Shown here one piece after another: positions 26,734 through 34,819 of a stretch of DNA of 64,000 nt. The stretch is from Micromonospora sp. NBC_00389 (GTDB lineage: Bacteria; Actinomycetota; Actinomycetes; Mycobacteriales; Micromonosporaceae), in the NCBI RefSeq assembly GCF_036059255.1, contig NZ_CP107947.1:5952001-6016000 (forward strand). The letters run 5' to 3'. The stretch's first letter is position 1. The number at the start of each line of letters is the position of its first letter. The notes below the pieces were generated by a model. That model was not told the DNA's origin, made no database searches, and worked only from the letters and a program-made list of their open reading frames with translations. The position numbers and the translations under genes are program-made.

Positions 26734-26778
26734 AGCGGGCCCGGCGGCAGGCTGCGTGCAGCCCGCGCCGGGCCCGCT
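26734..26778. terminator. Nested 13-bp hairpin terminator
   Basis: Arms AGCGGGCCCGGCG (26734-26746) and its exact complement (26766-26778) enclose a loop that itself holds GGCTGC-GT-GCAGCC. It begins 13 bases after the isochorismatase-like stop and is followed by a short T run, a strong intrinsic terminator. Confidence 0.8.
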
Positions 26779-26779
26779 T

Positions 26780-27037
26780 TCACGGGCGGCGCAGAGCGAT
26801 CAGCCGCCGATCATGCGGGTCAGGCACCACACCGGCCAGCGTCGCCAGTCGCGCCACGCCGGCCGGCGCCGGGTGACCCCGGGCGACGTCGGCGATCACG
26901 GTACGCGCCCACGGCAGGCACCGAACCTCAGCCGGCGCAACACTGTCCGCGTCGACCAGGGCGCGTGCGGCGCCGCCCAGGTCACCAACCTGGAGGTACG
27001 CCCGCGCGGCATCGACCAGGTCCGGATGCCTGTCCAC
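26780..27037 (-). pseudogene. 3' fragment of an XRE/TPR-type regulator gene (second copy)
   Basis: About 180 bp (roughly 26834-27012) nearly identical to 35331-35513. Both encode a regulator C-terminus with LVDAARAYLQVGDLGGAARA, ALVDADSVAPAEVRC and RTVIADVARGHPAPAGVARL. Here the gene is cut at LVDAARAYLQ on the 5' side, and its 3' end reads into different sequence. It is a non-functional fragment; the longer copy lies at 35314-36230. Confidence 0.65.
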
Positions 27038-27239
27038 CGTCGGACCTCAGCCACGATCGATGGCTGGTGGCGCACCGCTCACGATCGCCTGCCATATCGA
27101 GCCGCAGCGGATGTCACTTTAACCCGCCATACATATAGGCGTGCATGCATAGGCGGCTAAGTCCGGCGGGACCCTGGATAACGATGCAGGTGGATATTGT
27201 AGCGAAATCCTTGTTCGGGACGCATAGACGGAGGTGTCG

Positions 27240-28616
27240 GTGAGGCACAAAAGACGATGGCGCTCAAGACTTGCCGCTGTGGTTGCGGCACTGGTCGCCG
27301 CACAGGTGGCGCTCGTCGCCGCCCCGGCGTCGGCAGGGGAGAAACGCCTGTGGGAGGTGGAGGTCGCCAAGATCCCCACCGCCAAGTACACCCGCGACGC
27401 CAAGGTCTACATCACCGAGTCCCTCCAGGCCCTCCGGCCGTATGTGGACGGCGGGTTGGGAGACAGCCGGATCGCCCCGGTGCTGGCGGACGTCGAGAGC
27501 CGGTATTTCGACGGCGCCCGGCTCAAGAGCGCCGCCGACGGTTCGACGGCGTTCGACAACCTCCAGCATCTGGAGTCGTTCCTCAAGAGTCGGCTCTCCG
27601 GTGCCAGCCCGCCCAACGGCGAGGCTGAGCAGGCACATGTGATTGCGCTGGTGGAGACCCTGTCCGGGTTGCGCCTGCTGGCGGACGCCGCGATCCAGGA
27701 TGCCGAGGCGACGATCGGGCCGTTCCGGGCCAGCCCGCCACCCGCGCCCGCCCCAGCTGGGCTGGCCGAGGCTTTCGCGGACCTGGACGCGGCCAAGGCC
27801 AGCCTGGCCAAGGCCGACACGATGCTGGCCAAGGCCAATCCGGAGCCGGCGACGGTCCACGCGTCGAAAGCCTGGGACAACGGCTTCCGCGTGTTGACTC
27901 GGCTGGGCATCACCTACAACGGCGACCACGATGGCGACGGGGTCGTCGATGTGGTGGAGCTGCGGTTCGGGTCCAGCCCGCTGCTGGTCGACTCCGACGG
28001 TGACGGGTTGACCGACAAGTTCGAGATCACCGAGTTGGCTGGCTGGACCCGGCCCAACGCGGTCGACACCGATCAGGACGGGGTCGCCGACGGCGCGGAG
28101 GACGTCGACGGCGATGGGCTCACCAACCTCGACGAGCAGCGGATCGGTACCTCGCCCACCGACCCGGACACCGACGGCGACGGTGCCACTGACGGTGCCG
28201 AGGTGGCCCAGGGCAGCAATCCGCTCGTGGCCGACCAGCCACGCGCTCCGCCGACACCCGGCAACGTCCCGCCGATCGTCCCCACCCCCACCGACACCGA
28301 CACCGACGGCGACGGCCTGCCGGACCTCGTGGAGGAGGACGGCCTCACCGATCCCGCCAACGTCGACACCGACGGCGACGGGCTCTCGGACTTCACCGAG
28401 GACGACCTCTCGATCAACCCACGCGTTCAGGACACCGACGGGGATGGTCTACGCGACGACTACGAGGTCGCCAACGCCGAGTCCCAGGGCCTCGACCCTG
28501 GCCGATTCGACGAGCAGATCAGCAAGTGGACGTACGTTTCCGACTTCCTGCTCGGCATGTTCGCCGGCGACTTCGCCGAGAAGGACTCGATGGCGTGGCT
28601 CGCCGGCAACTTGTGA
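27240..28616 (+). CDS. Secreted TSP3-repeat protein, N-terminal part of an interrupted polymorphic-toxin-like gene
   Basis: 458 residues before a TGA. A Sec signal peptide (LAAVVAALVAAQVALVAAPA, cleavage near ASA-GEK) precedes a helical region of about 180 residues with Ala/Lys-rich heptads (LDAAKASLAKADTMLAKANP). About eight thrombospondin type-3-like calcium-binding repeats follow (27921-28469), each built on DxDGDGxxD, for example DSDGDGLTDKFE and DTDGDGLSDFTE. After them the chain enters WTYVSDFLLGMFAGDFAEKD and stops at AGNL. The same frame stays open beyond the stop to 29528. GGAGG 5 bases upstream fixes GTG 27240 as start. TSP3 stalks are known to connect secreted proteins to C-terminal effectors. 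Confidence 0.75.
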   Translation: MRHKRRWRSRLAAVVAALVAAQVALVAAPASAGEKRLWEVEVAKIPTAKYTRDAKVYITESLQALRPYVDGGLGDSRIAPVLADVESRYFDGARLKSAADGSTAFDNLQHLESFLKSRLSGASPPNGEAEQAHVIALVETLSGLRLLADAAIQDAEATIGPFRASPPPAPAPAGLAEAFADLDAAKASLAKADTMLAKANPEPATVHASKAWDNGFRVLTRLGITYNGDHDGDGVVDVVELRFGSSPLLVDSDGDGLTDKFEITELAGWTRPNAVDTDQDGVADGAEDVDGDGLTNLDEQRIGTSPTDPDTDGDGATDGAEVAQGSNPLVADQPRAPPTPGNVPPIVPTPTDTDTDGDGLPDLVEEDGLTDPANVDTDGDGLSDFTEDDLSINPRVQDTDGDGLRDDYEVANAESQGLDPGRFDEQISKWTYVSDFLLGMFAGDFAEKDSMAWLAGNL

Positions 28617-29528
28617 AGCGGCGGGCTGAGCGTCATCCCGGTCGTCGGCTGGATCCTCGGCGGGCTCGCCGACATCCGCGACACGATCGCCGCGCTCATC
28701 CACGGCGAGTGGGTCAGCGCGGGTCTCAGCATCCTCGGCGTCGTCCCCTACGTCGGTGACGCGGTCGCGATCCCCGCCAAGGTCGCGAAGTTCGTCCTCA
28801 AGTACACCCACCGCCTCACGCCAGCGGCCCGGTTCGTCGCCAAGTACGACAAGATCCCCGACACCGTCAAGGAGCTCACCTACGAGCTCATCATGCCGGA
28901 GGTCTGGGCAGCCCTCGTCGAACCGGAGGGTCTGGCAGCCGCCGCCAGCAGAATCAGCAAGAGCAACTTCAATCGGCTGCTCAGTGGTGAGCGCACCGAC
29001 CTCCAGAAGATCCACTTCGCGCTCAAGGCGGTGGGCAGCAACGGGCAGAATCTGCACGTCCCCGGCGCCGACGTCAGATGGGCCACGGGCCGTAACGACG
29101 GTCAGAACATCTTCGTCGACGAACTCATGGGATACCGTGACGACACCACTCGCGGCCGGCCCCAACTCTGGCTGCGGCAGGCCGGCGAGCCAGGGCAGTT
29201 CGAGCCCAGCGGCCGGTCGACCGACTACGGCGAGTACAGCCCCGAGGGCTGGGTCATCCACGAGGTCAAGACCGGCGTCCCGACCGAACACGACCGCCAC
29301 AACCTCATCCAGTGCGATGAGGACAAGTGGTACTCCGACCCAGCCAACCAGGACAAGATCCTGGAGGACAACAAGATTAACCCGCAGTTCCGAAACACAA
29401 AGATCAAGGGAGCCCACTGGCACTTCATGCCACATGGTGGGTATAACTCACTCGGCCCATCCGATCTTGTGCTGGATTGCCTGAAGAAGAACAACATCCC
29501 CTTCACCATTCACTTCCCGCTGAGCTAG
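28617..29528 (+). CDS. C-terminal nuclease-like toxin part in the same frame after the internal TGA
   Basis: The frame of the TSP3 protein continues directly after the TGA at 28614-28616 for 303 codons. It starts with a hydrophobic Gly/Pro segment (VIPVVGWILGGLADIRDTIA, ILGVVPYVGDAVAIPAKVAK) like the pre-toxin regions before effector domains. The last 200 residues contain SPEGWVIHEVKTG, an E-x-K motif preceded by acidic residues as in PD-(D/E)xK nucleases, then HDRHNLIQCDEDKWY and GAHWHFMPHGGYNSLG. No ATG or GTG occurs in frame before ATG 28893, which lacks a ribosome site, so separate translation is doubtful. It may be a decayed, readthrough or misread single gene with the TSP3 part. Confidence 0.6.
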   Translation, partial: SGGLSVIPVVGWILGGLADIRDTIAALIHGEWVSAGLSILGVVPYVGDAVAIPAKVAKFVLKYTHRLTPAARFVAKYDKIPDTVKELTYELIMPEVWAALVEPEGLAAAASRISKSNFNRLLSGERTDLQKIHFALKAVGSNGQNLHVPGADVRWATGRNDGQNIFVDELMGYRDDTTRGRPQLWLRQAGEPGQFEPSGRSTDYGEYSPEGWVIHEVKTGVPTEHDRHNLIQCDEDKWYSDPANQDKILEDNKINPQFRNTKIKGAHWHFMPHGGYNSLGPSDLVLDCLKKNNIPFTIHFPLS

Positions 29529-29536
29529 CCGGGTTC

Positions 29537-29571
29537 CGTCGGGGGCCGGGCCGCCAGCCCGGCCCCCGACG
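29537..29571. terminator. 15-bp perfect hairpin
   Basis: Arms of 15 bases (CGTCGGGGGCCGGGC and complement) with a 5-base loop CGCCA, eight bases after the toxin-frame stop. It would terminate the toxin transcript or attenuate the gene that follows. Confidence 0.75.
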
Positions 29572-29597
29572 CGTTCACCACAAAGGACCATGAACCG

Positions 29598-30095
29598 ATG
29601 ACATCTGAACTACCCGCGTACGCGGTGCCCGGCATCGAGTCCGAGGACCCCACCGGCGACCCGGGCTACTTCTTCTACCGCGTCGACCGACTCGCCGGCT
29701 TCCCCCCGGTCGCCGCGGCCATCGACCGCACCCCGAGCCTCATGCCGGCGATCTGCTCGGACGACAGCCAGATGCGGGAGGCTTTCGCCCAGAGCCGCGC
29801 CGCGCTCTGCCGGCAACTCTGGGTCGGTACTGACGACGGGCTGCACTGGGAGTTGAGCTTCAGCGACGGCGTGAAGTTCATCGTCGACACTGGAGACGAG
29901 CCCGTGGATCTCCTCCGGGACGCTCTCGTGGCGCAGCCCCGCGTCAGCTCCGTCGAACACTATTGCGACGAGAACTTCAAGGTCGAAACGACCCAGGTGC
30001 TGCGGGCCGACGAGATAGCCGCCTACTTCATCGACACGGTCGTCACCGCCCACCGCGAGTTCGCCCGCCGCCAGGGCATCGACCTGCCGTACTGA
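29598..30095 (+). CDS. Hypothetical protein, candidate immunity protein
   Basis: A 165-residue acidic soluble protein without a recognised domain. Visible blocks are YFFYRVDRLAGFPPVAAAID, AICSDDSQMREAFAQSRAAL, a beta-rich GLHWELSFSDGVKFIVDTGD, and an end with DEIAAYFIDTVVTAHREFAR. It follows the nuclease-like toxin frame by 69 bp, the usual place and size for an immunity protein, and its acidity would suit blocking a basic nuclease (inference). However, a strong hairpin separates the two genes, so it may have its own promoter. AAAGGA lies about 11 bases before the ATG. Confidence 0.55.
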   Translation: MTSELPAYAVPGIESEDPTGDPGYFFYRVDRLAGFPPVAAAIDRTPSLMPAICSDDSQMREAFAQSRAALCRQLWVGTDDGLHWELSFSDGVKFIVDTGDEPVDLLRDALVAQPRVSSVEHYCDENFKVETTQVLRADEIAAYFIDTVVTAHREFARRQGIDLPY

Positions 30096-30141
30096 GGCCA
30101 GCACGCGCGCTGAGCGCCACGATCGGATCACCGGGTTCGGC

Positions 30142-30792
30142 TTAGCCGCGCCGGTCGTTGGCCTTCTTGTCCTCGCCGTACTCGCCGCGGATGGGCAGGT
30201 AATAGGCGGGCAGGAAGCCGGCGATGATGGCGACGCCCGCGATCGGCACGAACGCCCCGACGAGGATGCCGGAGCCGATCCAGACCAGCGCGAGCGCGAA
30301 CCGGCGGCCGATGGCCCGAACGCCGAAGGGGCCGAGGCTGGGGTCCAGCAGTTTGGCGCGGCGGAGATGGGCCCAAGTGATGTTGAACAGGGCGGCCGCC
30401 GTCCACAGTGTGGCGCCGTAGACGACGACCGCCGTACGCAGGCCCTGCTCCGCGCGTAATGCGCCGGCGAGTAGCGACGTGGAGAACGGCAGGAACGCGA
30501 TGACCATCAAGAGCAACGTGTTGAGGAACAAGACCTCACGGTCGACGTGGCGGACGCGGTCGAACATGACGTGATGATTGACCCACACCTGCCCGATGAG
30601 CAGGAAGCTCAGCGCGTACGCCAGGTACGACGACCACAACGCCCCGAGGCCCCGCAGGAGATGCCCGAAGTCCTCCGGCGGTTGGATCTCCAGCACGAGA
30701 AGCGTCACGGCGATGGCGAAGACAGCGTCGCTGAATGCCACCAGCCGGCCCGGATGACGCACGAGCTGCGGAATGTCGCTTTTGGAAAGCAT
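30142..30792 (-). CDS. TMEM175-family potassium channel-like membrane protein (DUF1211)
   Basis: A 216-residue protein with six hydrophobic segments and the TMEM175 signature in helix 1, RLVAFSDAVFAIAVTLLVLE, followed by YLAYALSFLLIGQVWVNHH and LNTLLLMVIAFLPFSTSLLA. Bacterial members form tetrameric K+-leak channels without a classical selectivity filter. The C-terminal tail EYGEDKKANDRRG is charged and cytosolic. The start MLSKSDIPQLVRHPGR at 30792 is plausible but has no strong ribosome site. It converges with the candidate immunity gene, with 46 bp between ends. Confidence 0.8.
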   Translation of the reverse strand: MLSKSDIPQLVRHPGRLVAFSDAVFAIAVTLLVLEIQPPEDFGHLLRGLGALWSSYLAYALSFLLIGQVWVNHHVMFDRVRHVDREVLFLNTLLLMVIAFLPFSTSLLAGALRAEQGLRTAVVVYGATLWTAAALFNITWAHLRRAKLLDPSLGPFGVRAIGRRFALALVWIGSGILVGAFVPIAGVAIIAGFLPAYYLPIRGEYGEDKKANDRRG

Positions 30793-30851
30793 GCTCTAAG
30801 TATGCTATTTATCCGGTTCTGCCACGCTCACCCGCAGCCCGCTCGTGGGCC

Positions 30852-31391
30852 AGTGCCTCGTCATGCAGCCTTGAAGGGGTAATCCAGGTGGCGGATCTTG
30901 AATCCGACTGCGAATGCGGTCTTGGGTTGGGCTCGTTGGTTGCGCCACCGGACGTAGGCGCCGATCGTGCCGTCCTGATCGGCGTGGCCGCGGTGATCGG
31001 TGCCGTTGAGGGCGAAGTAGCGGACGGCGGCGAACTCGGCCTCGATCCGGTTCAGCCAGGACGCGTACGTCGGCAGGAACACCAGCTCGACCTGATGGGC
31101 TGCGCACCACGCTTTGACCTCGGGATGCTTGTGCGGGGAGAAGTTGTCGCAGATCAGGTACAGGTGCTCGCCCGGCCAGCGGGCCCGCAAGGTCTTAAGG
31201 AAGCTGAGGAACTCGCGCCACCGTTTTGCGGTCACGGATATGCCCTTCGACCATCGACACCTGCCGGACGAACACCTCCGGGCGCCTCTACCCACGCCAC
31301 CACCTCCCAGACCAACAACGATGGGAGACAGCCTGCCGACACATCCTCAGAACCAGCGGATTACACGGCCAACGTTCAAAGACGAGGCACT
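30852..31391 (-). mobile_element. Internally deleted IS630-type element (copy A1)
   Basis: About 540 bp ending in AGTGCCTCGTC (30852-30862) and its complement (31381-31391). It keeps the 5' leader, the first codons and the whole C-terminal catalytic part of an IS630-type transposase, but lacks roughly 200 central codons. It is a defective, MITE-like derivative. The leader (31247-31391) is about 80% identical to 33535-33679, the second remnant of the same element family. Confidence 0.7.
30861..31295 (-). pseudogene. IS630-type transposase remnant
   Basis: The last 120 residues form the C-terminal DDE part: KRWREFLSFLKTLRARWPGE, the Asp in LYLICDNFSPHKHPEV, the Glu in LPTYASWLNRIEAEFAAVRY, and the tail YVRWRNQRAQPKTAFAVG. 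The first 25 codons come from the transposase N-terminus, with a 2-base insertion and a later extra A in a run of four A (near 31228), which together restore frame. The DNA-binding domain and first catalytic Asp are deleted, so it is inactive. Confidence 0.75.
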
Positions 31392-31573
31392 AGGAGGTTC
31401 GGGGCCATGCCCTCGGAACTCTCGAACGCGTGGTAGGAGGTGCGGAGATCTATCGCTGGCAACCGGTCCACTCGTTCGGCGGTTGGGGCCTGGCCGTTAC
31501 CACGCCCGAGCGCCCCTGCGCAGTGTGGCTGCTGAAAATCGCGACTGGTCCGGGCCATCCTCGTGTGCTCGGA
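31392..31573. other. Spacer between IS remnant and DUF1963 gene
   Basis: About 180 bp with no frame of convincing codon bias. It begins at the right end of the IS630 remnant and leads to a terminator-like hairpin. I see no other element. Confidence 0.4.
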
Positions 31574-31597
31574 GCCGGGTGCGTCGAGGCACCCGGC
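31574..31597. terminator. 9-bp hairpin after the DUF1963 paralogue
   Basis: GCCGGGTGC-GTCGAG-GCACCCGGC, 12 bases beyond the stop of the minus-strand DUF1963 gene; a good intrinsic terminator apart from lacking a U-tract. Confidence 0.65.
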
Positions 31598-31608
31598 CTG
31601 TCGCGAGC

Positions 31609-32430
31609 TCAGGGATTCCAGTCCACGACGGCGTACACGCCGTCGAAGCGCCGCGCGGCCAGTTCGTCGCGCTGGATCCCCCAGTAAAGGGCGGCACCGC
31701 CTGGCCTCATCTCCGAGCTGCACAAGAACTCGGCCAGCAGCACCCAGTCCTCGACGCGCGGTGAGGGGCTGCCGGAGCCCCTCCAGTAGCCCAACTGCTC
31801 CGCCTTTCCTGCGTACTCCGCGACGACTCCGAGAGGACCGTCATTTCCGCGGAAGTCGCAGGCCGAGGCGTGCCCACCAATCTGCACGCCGCCCCACTTG
31901 CTGCTGATGGGGGCCTTACTACTCCAATAATCGATCAGTTTGGGGTTGAGATGCGCCGGAGTGTGTGAGGGCAGGGAGACGTCGATCGTCAGGTGTATGT
32001 CGCCCTGTGGGTAACTTTGGCAAACCTCGAGAAACTCCTCGTCCTCGTCCTCGTCCTCGTCGAGTTCTTCGTCCTTCGGCGGTTCCTCGACGGCTACGCC
32101 AGCCGGGACGTATAAGGCCGAGCCCTGCGAGTAGTACTCGCCGCCTTCGGGATAGCCGAAGAGCAGCAGTTGGCCGTCGGGCGGTAGTGGAAGATCCGTC
32201 GCCTGCCTGGGCAGGGCCGCGCAGTCGATGGTGGCGACGAGGGGATTTCCGGGAACCTGGGTGCCCCGGGGAACCATCGCGGTGCCGCCGAACCGGCCGA
32301 CGACCGGCCCGTCTCCGCCGGGCGCCAGTGTCCCGCAGGGAATGGCGGTGGCGATCCATCGTTCGACATCGTCGGCCGGGAAGCCTTGTTCGAGTGCGTC
32401 GGCGCGGATCTGCGCTAACTGCTGAGGCAT
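31609..32430 (-). CDS. DUF1963 (YwqG-like) protein, paralogue
   Basis: A 273-residue DUF1963 protein related to the one at 22107: AIPCGTLAPGGDGPVVGRFG, PLVATIDCAALPR, TDLPLPPDGQLLLFGYPEGG, then an unusual acidic run (DEELDEDEDEDEEF), VQIGGHASACDFR, and VEDWVLLAEFLCSS, ending RRFDGVYAVVDWNP. Its function is unknown. The ATG at 32430 is favoured over GTG 32442. The left end of an IS5-type element lies 24 bp upstream of the start, so the native promoter has been separated from the gene. A hairpin follows the stop. Confidence 0.75.
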   Translation of the reverse strand: MPQQLAQIRADALEQGFPADDVERWIATAIPCGTLAPGGDGPVVGRFGGTAMVPRGTQVPGNPLVATIDCAALPRQATDLPLPPDGQLLLFGYPEGGEYYSQGSALYVPAGVAVEEPPKDEELDEDEDEDEEFLEVCQSYPQGDIHLTIDVSLPSHTPAHLNPKLIDYWSSKAPISSKWGGVQIGGHASACDFRGNDGPLGVVAEYAGKAEQLGYWRGSGSPSPRVEDWVLLAEFLCSSEMRPGGAALYWGIQRDELAARRFDGVYAVVDWNP

Positions 32431-32454
32431 GGTCAAAATCACGTGGGCAGCCTA

Positions 32455-33342
32455 AGGGACGTCTCGTAACTGGGTGAAGGTGTTGCCCGGCGCCAGACCG
32501 GCGATCAGCCGGCGAGGATGATGTTGTGGAGGTTGGCGATGCCGGAAGCGGCGTCGGCCAATGTGTGAGCGGCGCGGCGGTAGTCACGCAGGATCTTGAA
32601 GCACTTCATCCTGGCCAGGGCGTGTTCGACCCCTGCACGGACCCTCCGGTGTTCGACGTTGAGGGCTTCTTTCCAGGCCGGCAGGTCACCGCCGTCGGCG
32701 GGCTTGCGGTACGGGATGATCACCTCGGGGTTGCCGCGGTAGCCGCCGTCGGCCATCACCGGCCGCCCGGCGAGTTTCTCCTCGATGCCGCTGGTGCGGT
32801 AGACGATCGTGTCGTTGCGGTTGCCCGGCTGTGGGTCGCCGACGGCGATGACCAGGCGGGTGCTGGCGTCGATGGCGACCTGCAGGTTCGTCGAGTACCG
32901 GTAGTTCTTGCTGCGGGCGGCCAGCCGGTGATCGCGGGTGGGAATCAGGGTGCCGTCGACGATGGCGATCTGCTCGACCGGCCGCCGCAGCACCGGCGCG
33001 AGGGCCAGCAACGGGCCGAGAGTGTCGATGACCCGGTGCGCGGCCGAGTGCGACACCCCGAACAGCGGCCCGATCTGGCGCATCGTCAGGTTCGTGCGCC
33101 AGTAGGTGGCCACCAGCAACACCCGATCGGGAAGGTCCAAGGCCCACTGCCGGCCCGGCCGGCCATCGGCGATGCCGTCACCGCCACGCTCGGCGACCAC
33201 GCGGACCAGCTTGCGGAACTGGGCGGGCTGCAGCCCCGTGAACGGAAAGATCCACTCCGGGCGGGCCGCGGTGATCACCTGCACCCAGGCATCCTGACCG
33301 ACCGTCCTCAACGGACAGACACCGGGGTTACGAGACGTCCCT
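32455..33342 (-). mobile_element. IS5-type (DDE_Tnp_4) insertion sequence, complete
   Basis: 888 bp with terminal inverted repeats beginning AGGGACGTCTCGTAAC, perfect at both ends (about 16 bp), flanked by TA (32453-32454 and 33343-33344) as probable target duplication. One transposase gene runs on the minus strand. Intact ends and gene suggest it is recent. It is inserted directly upstream of the DUF1963 paralogue. Confidence 0.8.
32505..33311 (-). CDS. IS5-type transposase (DDE superfamily, HARBI-like)
   Basis: A 268-residue transposase. The N-terminal helix-turn-helix part (YWRTNLTMRQIGPLFGVSHS) is followed by the DDE_Tnp_4 core: Asp in IAIVDGTLIPTRDHRL, Asp in RPVMADGGYRGNPEV, Glu in RAGVEHALARMKCFKILRDY. 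The start is a TTG at 33311. It ends at NLHNIILAG, 50 bp from the left terminal repeat. Confidence 0.85.
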   Translation of the reverse strand: MRTVGQDAWVQVITAARPEWIFPFTGLQPAQFRKLVRVVAERGGDGIADGRPGRQWALDLPDRVLLVATYWRTNLTMRQIGPLFGVSHSAAHRVIDTLGPLLALAPVLRRPVEQIAIVDGTLIPTRDHRLAARSKNYRYSTNLQVAIDASTRLVIAVGDPQPGNRNDTIVYRTSGIEEKLAGRPVMADGGYRGNPEVIIPYRKPADGGDLPAWKEALNVEHRRVRAGVEHALARMKCFKILRDYRRAAHTLADAASGIANLHNIILAG

Positions 33343-33440
33343 TAGTACGGCAGCCGCCCTTTGAGATGGCGCTGGTCGGGAGGGGTGGACGCAAAGGCAG
33401 CCACCGCATGATCGTCTGTACGCTGTGGACATAAGGCCGG

Positions 33441-33578
33441 CTACCCCTGGGCGGACATCAGCACCACGATCGTCCGGCGCAACTTCACCGGGTCCTTCGC
33501 GGTCCGGGTGATCCGCTGCAACCGTTGACCCTCGGCCATCGACACCTGCCGGACGAACACCTCCGGGCGTCTGCCCAC
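33441..33578 (-). pseudogene. IS630-type transposase, N-terminal remnant (copy A2)
   Basis: 45 codons from a GTG at 33578 (GGGAGG about ten bases upstream): MGRRPEVFVRQVSMAEGQRL, then QRITRTAKDPVKLRRTIVVL and MSAQG before a TAG. This is the standard start of an IS630-type transposase, whose next residues would begin the helix-turn-helix. The rest is absent. With the leader up to 33679 it forms a 240-bp fragment of the same element as copy A1. Confidence 0.7.
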
Positions 33579-33679
33579 CGGCCACCACCTCCCACAGCGT
33601 CATACGTTGGGAGACAGCCTGCCCGACGGCTTCTCAGAACCGACGGATTACACGATCAACGTTCAAAGACGGGGCACTA

Positions 33680-34816
33680 GTGTCCTGCGCCGGAAATTCG
33701 CCTAATAAGTTGGTGTAGGGTGAGGTGATGGCACGGACCGGGCGCCCTACCGCGCCGCTGGTGTTGACCGACGAGGAACGCACGACGCTGACCCGCTGGT
33801 CGCGTCGGGCGAAGTCTTCGCAAGTTCTCGCGATGCGGTCCCGGATCATCCTGGCGTGCGCCGAAGGCGCTTCGAACACTGATGTGGCAACGGCTCTGGA
33901 TGTTCATCTGTCCACTGTGGGTAAATGGCGGCGTCGGTTCCTGGTCGAACGTCTCGACGGGTTGATCGATGAACAGCGTCCCGGCCGGCCCCCGTCAATC
34001 GCCTTGGACAAGGTCGAAGAGGTGGTTGTGGCCACCCTTGAGCAGACACCGCGTAACGCCACGCACTGGTCCCGGACCTCAATGGCCGCGAAGTCTGGGC
34101 TGTCGAAGTCGACGATCGGCCGGATCTGGCGAGACTTCGGCCTCAAGCCGCACCGGGCCGACACGTTCAAGCTGTCCACCGACCCGCAGTTCATCGAAAA
34201 AGTCGTTGACGTCGTCGGGCTCTATCACCACCCGCCCGAACGGGCCGTCGTGCTCTGCGTGGACGAGAAATCCCAGATCCAGGCACTCAACCGCTCGCAA
34301 CCGGTCCTGCCGATGATGCCGGGCATGCCCGAACGGCGAACCCACGACTACCACCGCAACGGCATCACCAGCCTGTTCGCCGCGTTCGACATCGCCGACG
34401 GCACCGTCATCAGCGAACTGCACCGCCAGCACCGCGCGATCGAGTTCAAGAAATTCCTGATCACCATCGACAAGACCGTCCCGGCCGACCTCGACGTGCA
34501 CCTCGTCTGCGACAACTACGGCACCCACAAAACCCCCGCCGTCAGGGCCTGGCTCGCGAAACACCCACGCTTCCACATGCACTTCACCCCGACCGGCTCA
34601 TCCTGGATCAACCAGGTCGAACGCTGGTTCGGTTTCCTCACCGACCAGAAGATCCGCCGCGGCACCCACAAGAGCGTCCAAGCACTCGAAGCCGACATCC
34701 GCTCCTGGATCACCGACTGGAACAACGATCCGCGACCGTTCATCTGGACCAAGACCGCAGAAGAGATCCTCGAATCACTCGCCCGATTTTGTAGGCGTAT
34801 TTCCGGCGCAGGACAC
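33680..34816 (+). mobile_element. IS630-family insertion sequence, complete (element B)
   Basis: 1,137 bp with perfect 18-bp terminal inverted repeats (GTGTCCTGCGCCGGAAAT and complement) and TA on both sides (33678-33679, 34817-34818), the standard IS630 target duplication. The left TA is also the terminal TA of the older IS630-type remnant A2, so element B is inserted precisely at the end of another element. Confidence 0.9.
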
Positions 34817-34819
34817 TAG
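33728..34819 (+). CDS. IS630-family transposase
   Basis: A 363-residue, full-length IS630/Tc1-type transposase. The N-terminal helix-turn-helix has [20 protein letters not shown], then [20 protein letters not shown]; the catalytic triad is Asp in [12 protein letters not shown], Asp in [15 protein letters not shown], and Glu in [17 protein letters not shown]. The protein reads through the right terminal repeat (RISGAGH) and its TAG stop uses the TA of the target duplication, so the stop codon depends on the insertion site. ATG 33728 or GTG 33725 may start it. Confidence 0.9.
   Translation: MARTGRPTAPLVLTDEERTTLTRWSRRAKSSQVLAMRSRIILACAEGASNTDVATALDVHLSTVGKWRRRFLVERLDGLIDEQRPGRPPSIALDKVEEVVVATLEQTPRNATHWSRTSMAAKSGLSKSTIGRIWRDFGLKPHRADTFKLSTDPQFIEKVVDVVGLYHHPPERAVVLCVDEKSQIQALNRSQPVLPMMPGMPERRTHDYHRNGITSLFAAFDIADGTVISELHRQHRAIEFKKFLITIDKTVPADLDVHLVCDNYGTHKTPAVRAWLAKHPRFHMHFTPTGSSWINQVERWFGFLTDQKIRRGTHKSVQALEADIRSWITDWNNDPRPFIWTKTAEEILESLARFCRRISGAGH

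Noticed and set aside
28614..28616. TGA as a selenocysteine codon
   Set aside because: No Cys- or Sec-type motif surrounds it and no selenocysteine genes are in the window; a Trp codon change or decay is simpler.
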